Assembly: GCA_024692105.1 (NCBI GenBank)
Contig: JAILMZ010000049.1
Span: 1-10,712 of the forward strand
Direction: 5' to 3'
Source of the DNA: Saccharofermentans sp.
Lineage (GTDB): Bacteria > Bacillota_A > Clostridia > Saccharofermentanales > Saccharofermentanaceae
Length of the DNA: 10,712 bases
The notes below the pieces were generated by a model. It was not told where the DNA came from. It ran no database searches and saw only the letters and a list, made by a program, of their open reading frames with translations. Positions 1-6,371 of this stretch are shown piece by piece (within the stretch, counting starts at the first letter, position 1; every line of letters begins with the position of its first letter). Position numbers and translations under genes: made by a program.

Positions 1-388
1 TCTGAGCAACGCGCTTCGGCACGAGTTCTCCCAGGACAAGGGAGAAATACGACAGTATCACGGTTATGACTACGGTCCAGAGGGTCTCCATCCATGTGTA
101 CTGCCCTGCGGGATCGAAGTACACTGCCAGCGCCCTCGCGAAATTATTCGCGGCAAAAGCCGATGACAGGAATCCTGCCAGTGTCACGCCGACCTGTATG
201 GTCGCAAGGAAGCTTCCGGGGTTATCGATGAACTTTACGATCCTCTTGGCCTTCTTGTTGCCGTCCTCGGCCATCTTGTGCATCTTCGCGTCGTTGAGCG
301 ATATCACGGCCATCTCCGTGCCGGAGAAGAACGCGTTGATGAGCACGAAGAAGAAGACTACCAAAAGATCTATAACAGTCTTTAACAT
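1..388 (-). CDS. CNNM/HlyC-family membrane transporter (N-terminal part, cut by window edge)
   Basis: Only the first 129 residues are present; the gene continues past the left edge. The start reads MLKTVIDLLVVFFFVLINAF and is followed by FSGTEMAVISL, the usual opening of the CNNM (DUF21) transmembrane domain. Three hydrophobic segments are visible at about residues 3-25, 58-80 and 103-120. After the third comes LGELVPKR, a hallmark of this family. Full-length members usually carry two CBS domains and a CorC/HlyC domain, which cannot be seen here. Family members have been linked to magnesium or cobalt efflux/homeostasis; the older name hemolysin C is mostly historical. The ATG overlaps the gatB stop codon as TAATG and has no strong ribosome binding site, so translation is probably coupled to gatB. 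The family call is firm; substrate is unknown. Confidence 0.85.
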   Translation of the reverse strand, partial: MLKTVIDLLVVFFFVLINAFFSGTEMAVISLNDAKMHKMAEDGNKKAKRIVKFIDNPGSFLATIQVGVTLAGFLSSAFAANNFARALAVYFDPAGQYTWMETLWTVVITVILSYFSLVLGELVPKRVAQ

Positions 389-1827
389 TATCTCATCTGA
401 TCAAGCAGCATCTTCAGAGTGGTCCTTACCATCTGAGGGTCTGCTTTTCCTTTCAGGGCTCTCATGGACTGTCCGATAAGGAACTGGAAGTTCTTCTCGG
501 AGCCTCCGAGGTACTCGGCTACAGCCTTCTCGTTTGCCGCGAGGACTTCCCTTATGACAGGCTCGATAGCGGAGCTGTCAGATACCTGCGCAAGGTTGTT
601 GGCCTTGATGTACTCTTCGGGATCTACCTTCTCCTCGAAAACTTTCGCGAGGACCTGTCTTCCAGTCTTGCGGTTGACCTTGCCCTCGGAAACGAGGTTG
701 ATGATCGTACCCAGGTTCCTGCCGTCGAACTCCATGTCCTCTACTGCGACATGCGCATCCTTGCAGAGCTTTAAGAGGTCCGTCATGATCCAGTTGGATA
801 CATCCTTGGGGCTTCCCGTCATCTCGGATGCGGTCTCGAAGACCTTAACGAGCGTGGTGGCACCGGTAATGATCTCGGCGTCATACTCGGGCAGGCCCAT
901 CTCGCTTACATATCTCTCGCGCTTTGCGTCTGCAAACTCGGGCAGCTCGGATCTTACCTGCTCGAGGTGCTCTTCGGAGATCTCGATCGGCATGAGGTCC
1001 GGATCAGGGAAATACTTGTAATCCTGTGCATTCTCCTTGGAACGCATCGCATATGTGTATTCCTTCTCATCGTCCCAGCGTCTTGTCTCCTGTACGACCT
1101 TGCCGCCTTCTTCGATGAGGTCGATCTGTCTGTCGCGCTCATACTCTATGGCACGCTCGATAGCCTTGAAGCTTGCGATGTTCTTCATCTCGGTCCTTGT
1201 GCCGAATTCCTTCTGGCCGACAGGTCTTACCGAGAGGTTGACGTCTGCTCTCATGGAGCCTTCCTGCATCTTGCAGTCGGATACTCCGAGGTACTGCATT
1301 GTGTCCCTGAGCTTGGTCAGGTAAGCGGTTACTTCCTCCGCACTTCTGAAGTCGGGCTCGGATACGATCTCGAGGAGCGGTACGCCGCACCTGTTGAAGT
1401 CGACCATCGTCATGCCCGTAACGGGGTCATGCACGAGCTTGCCGGCATCTTCTTCCATGTGGATCTCGTGGATGCCGATGGACTTGGTGCCCTCTGAAGT
1501 CTTGATGTCGACATGTCCGTTCCTGCAGATCGGGAAGTAGAGCTGCGATATCTGATATGCCTTTGGAAGGTCGGGGTAGAAATAGTTCTTTCTGTCGAAC
1601 TTGTTCTTTCTCGTGATCTCGCAGTTAAGTGCAAGTCCGGTCTTAATCGCGTACTCGACTACCTGCTTGTTAAGTGTCGGAAGCGTGCCCGGCATGCCGG
1701 AACAGACTTCGCACACGTGTGTATTCGGCTCGCCGCCGAACTTGGTCGAGCATCCGCAGAAGATCTTTGATTCCGTGGAAAGCTCGCAGTGGACTTCAAG
1801 TCCTATCACCATCTCATATTCTTTCAT
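388..1827 (-). CDS. gatB: Aspartyl/glutamyl-tRNA(Asn/Gln) amidotransferase subunit B
   Basis: GatB is the tRNA-binding and kinase subunit of GatCAB, which activates misacylated Glu-tRNA(Gln) or Asp-tRNA(Asn) and amidates it with ammonia delivered from GatA. The 479-residue protein starts MKEYEMVIGLEVHCEL, containing the conserved GLEVH motif. A CxC and CxxC pair at C24, C26, C39 and C42 matches the zinc-binding site described in this family. The body is the catalytic cradle domain. The last ~140 residues form the helical/YqeY-type tail, ending near QMVRTTLKMLLDQMR. An upstream in-frame GTG at 1845 would add six residues, but the ATG at 1827 is preferred because GGGAGG sits 7 bases before it and because homologues begin here. 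There is a 14-base gap after gatA, and the stop overlaps the next ATG. Length is normal for the family and no defect is seen. Confidence 0.97.
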   Translation of the reverse strand: MKEYEMVIGLEVHCELSTESKIFCGCSTKFGGEPNTHVCEVCSGMPGTLPTLNKQVVEYAIKTGLALNCEITRKNKFDRKNYFYPDLPKAYQISQLYFPICRNGHVDIKTSEGTKSIGIHEIHMEEDAGKLVHDPVTGMTMVDFNRCGVPLLEIVSEPDFRSAEEVTAYLTKLRDTMQYLGVSDCKMQEGSMRADVNLSVRPVGQKEFGTRTEMKNIASFKAIERAIEYERDRQIDLIEEGGKVVQETRRWDDEKEYTYAMRSKENAQDYKYFPDPDLMPIEISEEHLEQVRSELPEFADAKRERYVSEMGLPEYDAEIITGATTLVKVFETASEMTGSPKDVSNWIMTDLLKLCKDAHVAVEDMEFDGRNLGTIINLVSEGKVNRKTGRQVLAKVFEEKVDPEEYIKANNLAQVSDSSAIEPVIREVLAANEKAVAEYLGGSEKNFQFLIGQSMRALKGKADPQMVRTTLKMLLDQMR

Positions 1828-1834
1828 CTTCCTG

Positions 1835-1840
1835 CCTCCC
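1835..1840 (-). promoter_or_regulatory. Ribosome binding site of gatB (decides start)
   Basis: GGGAGG on the minus strand lies 7 bases upstream of the ATG at 1827, inside the short gatA-gatB gap. It supports the internal ATG over the in-frame GTG at 1845, which overlaps the gatA stop. Confidence 0.75.
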
Positions 1841-1841
1841 T

Positions 1842-3320
1842 TCACTCTGCCGCCGGCGACTGCTGCTCGTAAGCCTTGTCAGCAGTTGCGCGCTGGAAAT
1901 CGGAGGCGAAACCCAAGATGGTCTCCTCGTCATAGTGCTTACCGATGATCTGCATTCCAACGGGAAGTCCCGATGCGAAACCGCAGGGTACGGATACCGC
2001 GGGAACACCGACGATGTTGATGAGTACCGTGCAGATATCGCCCAGGTACATCTTGAGAGGATCTGACAGGCTCTCTCCCGCCTTGAGTGCAGGTGTCGGA
2101 GCGACAGGTCCTATTACAACGTCGTACTTGGAGAATGCTTCGTTGAATGCCTGATAGATCAGGTTCTTTACCTGAAGCGCCTTGTTGTAGTATGCATCGT
2201 AATAACCAGAGGACAGCACGAAGTTTCCGATCATGATCCTTCTCTTGACTTCCATGCCGAATCCTTCGGATCTCGACTTGATGTAAAGCTCGCCTAAATC
2301 CTCGACTCCTTCGGGACGGAAGCCGTACTTGATGCCGTCATATCTCGACAGGTTCGAGCACGCCTCTGCGCAGGCGATGATGTAATATGTCGGGATCGCG
2401 TAATCCATGATGGGCATGGGGAAACGCTCGACGGTGGCACCCTCGCTCTCGAAAACCTTTACGGCATCCATAACAGCGGCCTTGACCTCAGGATCTATAC
2501 CCTCTCCGAAATACTCTTCGGGGATGCCGATCTTCTTGCCTGCAACGGAATAATTTCTTACCTTGTCCAGATCGAGCTTTTTTGTCTCTGTGGAAGACTG
2601 ATCCTTCTCGTCAACACCGCAGATGAGGTTATACAGGGAAGCAACGTCAACTGCGTCTCTTCCGATCGGGCCTATCTGGTCGAGCGAAGAAGCAAATGCG
2701 ACGAGACCGTATCTGGATACGGTGCCGTATGTGGGCTTAAGTCCCGTTACGCCGCAGAACGAAGCAGGCTGCCTGATCGATCCGCCGGTATCGGAACCGA
2801 GGGAGATCGGAGCAAGCCTTGCGGCAACGCAGGCAGCGGATCCGCCGGAAGAACCTCCAGGAACCCTGTTCTCGCCCCAGGGATTGAGAGTGGGACCGAA
2901 GTAGGATGTCTCCGTCGTCGAGCCCATCGCGAACTCGTCCATGTTTGTCTTACCGAGGATGACCATACCCTCGGCATTGATCTTGCTGATGACCGTCGCA
3001 TCGTAGGGCGGAACGAAATTGCTGAGCATCTTGGATGCGCAGGTCGTAAGCGTGCCCTTTGTGCAGATATTATCCTTGACAGCGACCGGAACGCCGGCAA
3101 GGTCGCCTGTCAGCTTACCGGAAGCGATGAGTTCATCGACTTCGGCCGCACGGGAAAGTGCGGAGTCGCGGCAGACGGTTATGTATGACTTGTACTTGGC
3201 ATCGAGAGAATCGATGGCATCCAGGAAAGCCTGTGTTGCCTGAACGGATGTGATCTCTTTTGCCTTGATCTTGCTTCCTATTTCGAGAGCGGAGAGCTTC
3301 AAGATATCTTTGTTGTCCAT
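1842..3320 (-). CDS. gatA: Aspartyl/glutamyl-tRNA(Asn/Gln) amidotransferase subunit A (glutaminase)
   Basis: GatA is the amidase-signature subunit of GatCAB; it hydrolyses glutamine and channels ammonia to GatB. The 492-residue product shows the amidase signature: AVKDNI with catalytic Lys82, PGGSSGGSAA with cis-Ser157, and GSDTGGSIRQPA with the nucleophile Ser181. This spacing matches the Lys-cisSer-Ser triad known for the family. The start is set at the ATG at 3320 (MDNKDILKLSALEIG) because GGGGG lies 7 bases upstream. An ATG at 3326 is possible, and an in-frame TTG at 3341 would overlap the gatC stop but is less likely. Gene order gatC-gatA-gatB with gaps of about 14 bases indicates one transcript. 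Length is normal and no key residue is missing. Confidence 0.97.
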   Translation of the reverse strand: MDNKDILKLSALEIGSKIKAKEITSVQATQAFLDAIDSLDAKYKSYITVCRDSALSRAAEVDELIASGKLTGDLAGVPVAVKDNICTKGTLTTCASKMLSNFVPPYDATVISKINAEGMVILGKTNMDEFAMGSTTETSYFGPTLNPWGENRVPGGSSGGSAACVAARLAPISLGSDTGGSIRQPASFCGVTGLKPTYGTVSRYGLVAFASSLDQIGPIGRDAVDVASLYNLICGVDEKDQSSTETKKLDLDKVRNYSVAGKKIGIPEEYFGEGIDPEVKAAVMDAVKVFESEGATVERFPMPIMDYAIPTYYIIACAEACSNLSRYDGIKYGFRPEGVEDLGELYIKSRSEGFGMEVKRRIMIGNFVLSSGYYDAYYNKALQVKNLIYQAFNEAFSKYDVVIGPVAPTPALKAGESLSDPLKMYLGDICTVLINIVGVPAVSVPCGFASGLPVGMQIIGKHYDEETILGFASDFQRATADKAYEQQSPAAE

Positions 3321-3327
3321 TGCCATG

Positions 3328-3332
3328 CCCCC
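3328..3332 (-). promoter_or_regulatory. Probable ribosome binding site of gatA
   Basis: The run GGGGG on the minus strand is 7 bases before the ATG at 3320 and only one base before the ATG at 3326. The spacing favours the 3320 start. It lies in the gatC-gatA junction. Confidence 0.5.
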
Positions 3333-3333
3333 G

Positions 3334-3621
3334 TCACTCAAATGTCTTGGGTACGAGGATCGTACCGTCCTTGGTCTCGGGGCTGTTGGAGAGGATGTCC
3401 TCTCTCATGTCTCCGTTGACCGCACTGTCTTCCCTTACGACATTGGTCCTTCCGAACGCGTGGCTCAGAGGCTCCACTCCTGTCGTATCAAGCTCCGAGA
3501 GCTTGTCAAAGTATCCCAGGATGTCATTCAACTTTTCCTGGGTGACTATCTCATCTTCCCGACTGAGCTCTATCCTGCCCAGTGCCTCCAGATACTTAAC
3601 GAGGTCTGTTGTAATTTCCAT
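3334..3621 (-). CDS. gatC: Aspartyl/glutamyl-tRNA(Asn/Gln) amidotransferase subunit C
   Basis: GatC is the small belt-like subunit that wraps and stabilises the GatA-GatB interface. The product is 95 residues, the usual size. It starts MEITTDLVKYLEALGRIELS, and its middle holds the typical pattern LSELDTTGVEPLSHAF followed by VVRED (about residues 41-65). The ATG at 3621 is chosen because AGGAGA sits just upstream; extending 11 codons further would run through that site and add a segment homologues lack. It is the first gene of the operon, followed by gatA 13 bases downstream. A likely promoter lies at 3667-3695. Confidence 0.95.
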   Translation of the reverse strand: MEITTDLVKYLEALGRIELSREDEIVTQEKLNDILGYFDKLSELDTTGVEPLSHAFGRTNVVREDSAVNGDMREDILSNSPETKDGTILVPKTFE

Positions 3622-3625
3622 AAGT

Positions 3626-3631
3626 TCTCCT
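3626..3631 (-). promoter_or_regulatory. Ribosome binding site of gatC (decides start)
   Basis: AGGAGA on the minus strand is 4 bases upstream of the ATG at 3621 (5 if the core AGGAG is counted). It is a strong Bacillota-type Shine-Dalgarno and fixes the gatC start. Confidence 0.8.
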
Positions 3632-3666
3632 AAAAACACAGCCAATAACGGCACTATAACCTAAGA

Positions 3667-3695
3667 ATTCTATCATGACGACGCCTAATAGTAAA
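3667..3695 (-). promoter_or_regulatory. Probable sigma-A promoter of gatCAB operon
   Basis: Reading the minus strand, TTTACT (3690-3695, 4 of 6 to TTGACA) is followed after exactly 17 bases by TAGAAT (3667-3672, 5 of 6 to TATAAT). The -10 lies about 45 bases upstream of the gatC ATG. It is placed directly after the terminator of the preceding gene, where a new transcription unit should start. A second -10-like TATAGT at 3653-3658 has no good -35. This is a consensus match only. Confidence 0.55.
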
Positions 3696-3730
3696 TAAAA
3701 GTAAAAGCGGGAGCCTTTCAGCCCCCGCCT
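3694..3730 (-). terminator. Intrinsic terminator after the anchored parvulin-like gene
   Basis: On the minus strand GCGGGGGC (3721-3728) pairs with GCTCCCGC (3707-3714) around the loop TGAAAG, with one G-U wobble. Two further weak pairs are possible at the base. A T-rich tract TTTTACTTTTATTT follows immediately (3706 down to 3693). It begins about 27 bases after the stop codon at 3757. The plus-strand transcript would have an A-C mismatch and no U tract, so the signal acts on the minus strand. Confidence 0.85.
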
Positions 3731-3756
3731 GGTGTTTACTGCTTATACCTGCGTTT

Positions 3757-5139
3757 TTACTCTTCGTCGTCTGTCTCCGGTTCTTCTTCCGGTTCCGGCT
3801 CTGCCTTCTTCTTTGCGGGCTTGGAAGGTTCGTCTGCGCCGTTTCCGCCGTTCTTGTTGCCGCCGGCGATGTTAACGACCAGTACGACGATAACGCCGAC
3901 TATTGCCACGCCTCCGACTATAGCAAGAACGATAAGGATCGGATTGGAGCTGTCAACTGCAGCAGGTGCGGCCTGCTCAGCCGGTGTGGGTGTCGTTGTA
4001 ATGTTGAGAGATATCTCTCCGTTTCCTTCGGAATCAAAGACAATGCCGGAATCCACGGGCATTGCCGGGTCATAAGGCTGATCCGTTCCGAACTGATATG
4101 TTCCGGCATTGATCGCATCGCTTATCTCATTGCTGAGAGCGGTAAGTGCGATGGTATCAAGATCGTCCTGGTTTCTCTGCGCCAGGCCGAGATAACCGAC
4201 AACGAAGTAACCGTACTCATCACTCTTGATGACATCCATATCTCCTACACCGTGAGGCTCGTATGCCCATTCCTCAAAAGACGGTACCATCTGTCCCTTC
4301 GGAACAAGGATGTCGTTAGTCTCCATTACCGTGCCTGCAGTGTTGAGTTCCTGTGCCTTTGTCTGAAGATCATTGATATCAGCACACTGTGAAAGCAGGT
4401 CGTTTGCAGCAGCCTCTGCCTGGGAAAGGCTGTCTTCCGAAGATCCTGCAGGTGCATAGAACAGAGCATATCTGATGTTCGGGACGTACATCTCTTCATC
4501 AGTGAATTCATATGTCTTGCAGTACTCCTCTGAAAATGTGTCTGCGAGATAATAATCCTCAAGTGTTGCCCTGAAAGCAGCCTCCGTCATTGAATCACCG
4601 AAATACAGTGCAAGATACTCGTCCAGGGTGATGCCCTGGGGAGCCGCGTAGTCTACTGCAAGAGACTCGACCATGTCATCTATTGCCTGGGCGTAATCAT
4701 CACTTATGGTGACTCCTGCATCATTGGCCATCTTGCAGACTATCATCGTGCTCTCGATCGTGTTCTCCGCATATGCGACCAGATAATCTCCGTATGTGGG
4801 ATAATCCGTGCCGAATTCCGCAGACAGGTCGACATATCCTTCTGAAGTCGAAGGTGCCTGTCCGTAATATGCATACTGGCTCAGTTCGAGGAATGCGTTG
4901 ATGAAGTAGAAATTCGACTCGCTTACCGGGATCGCTTCACCTTCGAATGTGTATTGATGATCAAGGTAATTGCCGATCTGGCTTCCGTATATCGTCTCGA
5001 AAGTCTGTTCCTCCGTGGTCTCGGTCGTTGTGCCGAGGCCGAGGTCCGGTTCGGTCTCTTCTGCCAGGACTGTTCCTGCAGGCGCCATAAGCATTGCAGT
5101 CATAACCGCACCTGCGATGATCTTCTGAATCTTTTTCAT
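3757..5139 (-). CDS. Secreted, C-terminally membrane-anchored PrsA/SurA-like protein with divergent parvulin region
   Basis: The product has 460 residues. It has an N-terminal signal peptide (MKKIQKIIAGAV... to VLA, likely cleaved after Ala26) without a lipobox Cys. A Thr/Glu-rich linker (28-48) follows, then a helical acidic region (about 50-215) resembling the SurA-N/PrsA chaperone part. Residues ~220-318 look like a diverged parvulin domain: NIRYALFY in place of the usual ARHIL, then KGQMVPSFEEWAY and SDEYGYFVVGYLG, which match the conserved second half. A Thr/Pro/Ala linker (381-398) leads to one transmembrane helix (about 400-424). The last 33 residues are a predicted cytoplasmic tail, Lys-rich and then Glu/Asp/Pro-rich. 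I infer an extracytoplasmic folding factor facing the wall; isomerase activity is doubtful because the first parvulin motif is altered. It follows glf by 9 bases, and its AAGGAG overlaps the glf stop. A strong terminator follows. Confidence 0.6.
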   Translation of the reverse strand: MKKIQKIIAGAVMTAMLMAPAGTVLAEETEPDLGLGTTTETTEEQTFETIYGSQIGNYLDHQYTFEGEAIPVSESNFYFINAFLELSQYAYYGQAPSTSEGYVDLSAEFGTDYPTYGDYLVAYAENTIESTMIVCKMANDAGVTISDDYAQAIDDMVESLAVDYAAPQGITLDEYLALYFGDSMTEAAFRATLEDYYLADTFSEEYCKTYEFTDEEMYVPNIRYALFYAPAGSSEDSLSQAEAAANDLLSQCADINDLQTKAQELNTAGTVMETNDILVPKGQMVPSFEEWAYEPHGVGDMDVIKSDEYGYFVVGYLGLAQRNQDDLDTIALTALSNEISDAINAGTYQFGTDQPYDPAMPVDSGIVFDSEGNGEISLNITTTPTPAEQAAPAAVDSSNPILIVLAIVGGVAIVGVIVVLVVNIAGGNKNGGNGADEPSKPAKKKAEPEPEEEPETDDEE

Positions 5140-5148
5140 TTTTGCTCC

Positions 5149-6255
5149 TTATCCGATTATCTTGCTGAAATCCTCGGCCGCATCAGCGATCGTGTCATCC
5201 ATGTCGTTATACTTGTATTTGCCGAGCCTGCCTCCGAAGAATACCTTGGGATCGCTGTCAGCGAGTTCCCTGTATTTGGCATAGAGCCCATTGTTCTTTT
5301 CGTTGTTGACGGGATAGTAAGGCTCGTCGCCCATCTTCCAGTCAGCGGGGTATTCTCTTGTTACTACCGTGCCCTTGCATGTCGAGAACTCGAAATGCTT
5401 GTGCTCGATGACACGTGTGTACGGGGTCTCCGCATCAGTGTAATTGATGACGGCGTTGCCCTGGTAGTCGTCTATGTCCGGCATTTCTTCCGTCTCGAAC
5501 CTGAGGCTCCTGTATTCAAGATTGCCCAGGGAGTAATTATAGTACTCGTCGATCATTCCCGTATAGATGATCTTTGATGCGAGCTTATCCAAGTCATCTC
5601 TCTGTTCGAGGTAATCGGTGTTCAGTCTTACTTCGATGCCCTGCAGCATGTTCTCGATCCATGCAGTGTATCCGCCGATCGGGATGCCCTGATAGTTGTC
5701 GTTGAAGTAATTATTGTTGTATGTGAGTCTTACCGGAAGTCTCTTGATGATGAACGCAGGAAGCTCTGTTGCTTTCCTTCCCCACTGCTTCTCGGTATAG
5801 CCTTTTACCAGCTTGTTGTAGATGTCGGGACCGATCAGGGAGATTGCCTGTTCTTCCAGATTCTTAGGCTCTGCCACTGCGCCCAAAGCCCTCTGCTCTT
5901 CAAGTTTTGCCTGTGCCTCGGCAGGTGTTACCACGCCCCACATCTTGTTGAAGGTATACATGTTGAAAGGCATGGAGTAGAGTTCGCCCTTGTAGTTTGC
6001 AACCACCATGTTGGTATATCTGTTGAAGTCAGCGAACTTGTTCGCGAATTCCCACACCTCTTTGTTGCTGGTGTGGAAGATATGTGCACCGTACTTGTGA
6101 ACATTGATGCCGTTCACGTCCTCGGTATATACATTTCCGGCGATATGGGAACGCCTGTCGATTACCAGGCACTTGTATCCCTTGTCTGTCGCAAGCCTTG
6201 CCACAGTCGCACCATAGAGACCCGCGCCGACGATCAAGAAATCATATTCACTCAT
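5149..6255 (-). CDS. glf: UDP-galactopyranose mutase
   Basis: Glf interconverts UDP-galactopyranose and UDP-galactofuranose using reduced FAD, in the cytoplasm, supplying galactofuranose for surface glycans. The 368-residue protein has the N-terminal FAD-binding fold (FLIVGAGLYGATVAR, residues 6-20, then VIDRR at 31-35). Family hallmarks follow: HKYGAHIFHT (53-62), SMPFNMYTF (94-102), GYTEKQWGR (152-160) and KRLPVR (171-176). The C-terminal GGRLGKYKYNDMD (341-353) contacts the flavin. Length is typical. The start at 6255 has AGGAGA 7 bases upstream. It is the first gene of a two-gene operon with the anchored parvulin-like protein. No glycosyltransferase or other polysaccharide gene is present in the window, so the Galf-containing polymer it serves cannot be identified. 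Confidence 0.95.
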   Translation of the reverse strand: MSEYDFLIVGAGLYGATVARLATDKGYKCLVIDRRSHIAGNVYTEDVNGINVHKYGAHIFHTSNKEVWEFANKFADFNRYTNMVVANYKGELYSMPFNMYTFNKMWGVVTPAEAQAKLEEQRALGAVAEPKNLEEQAISLIGPDIYNKLVKGYTEKQWGRKATELPAFIIKRLPVRLTYNNNYFNDNYQGIPIGGYTAWIENMLQGIEVRLNTDYLEQRDDLDKLASKIIYTGMIDEYYNYSLGNLEYRSLRFETEEMPDIDDYQGNAVINYTDAETPYTRVIEHKHFEFSTCKGTVVTREYPADWKMGDEPYYPVNNEKNNGLYAKYRELADSDPKVFFGGRLGKYKYNDMDDTIADAAEDFSKIIG

Positions 6256-6262
6256 TCCAGAT

Positions 6263-6268
6263 TCTCCT
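6263..6268 (-). promoter_or_regulatory. Ribosome binding site of glf
   Basis: AGGAGA on the minus strand lies 7 bases before the ATG at 6255, ideal spacing, and confirms that start. Confidence 0.75.
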
Positions 6269-6294
6269 ATTCAGAATAAAACATAACTTCGGAT

Positions 6295-6323
6295 AATATA
6301 CACCATTTTCCGGAAGATATGTA
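6295..6323 (-). promoter_or_regulatory. Tentative promoter of glf operon
   Basis: On the minus strand TATATT (6295-6300, 5 of 6 to TATAAT) is preceded after 17 bases by TACATA (6318-6323, only 3 of 6 to TTGACA). It lies 40 bases before the glf ATG in the divergent intergenic region. A near-perfect dyad (6305-6318) falls in the spacer. The -35 match is weak, so the call is tentative. Confidence 0.35.
6305..6318. repeat. Short near-perfect palindrome between divergent genes
   Basis: The 14 bases ATTTTCCGGAAGAT form a dyad with the perfect core TTCCGGAA (6308-6315). One mismatched pair (T6307/G6316) is flanked by two further matching pairs. It sits between glf and the kinase gene, inside the putative glf promoter spacer. 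This would suit a small operator, but a dyad this short can arise by chance. Confidence 0.3.
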
Positions 6324-6359
6324 TTTTGGCGTGTGCGCCGGAGTGTTACCATTAGGAAA

Positions 6360-6365
6360 AAGGAG
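6360..6365 (+). promoter_or_regulatory. Ribosome binding site of the PfkB-family kinase (decides start)
   Basis: AAGGAG is 6 bases upstream of the ATG at 6372. It excludes the longer in-frame GTG start at 6333, which would translate through this site. Confidence 0.8.
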
Positions 6366-6371
6366 TCTTCT

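Noticed and set aside
464..1497. Long open frames on the plus strand opposite gatB.
   Set aside because: They lie antisense to a clear gatB, show no recognisable domain and have low-complexity Ser/Leu-rich composition typical of shadow frames.
3780..3860. Purine-skewed, repetitive-looking sequence near the 3' end of the anchored protein gene, considered as a tandem repeat.
   Set aside because: It encodes the Lys/Glu/Pro/Asp tail and is not an exact tandem repeat; codon composition explains it.
6333..6371. N-terminal extension of the kinase from the GTG at 6333.
   Set aside because: It would translate through the strong AAGGAG at 6360-6365, and the family fold begins at the ATG at 6372.
6324..6371. 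Plus-strand promoter for the kinase gene.
   Set aside because: No pair of -35 and -10 elements with acceptable matches and spacing could be found, so none is annotated.
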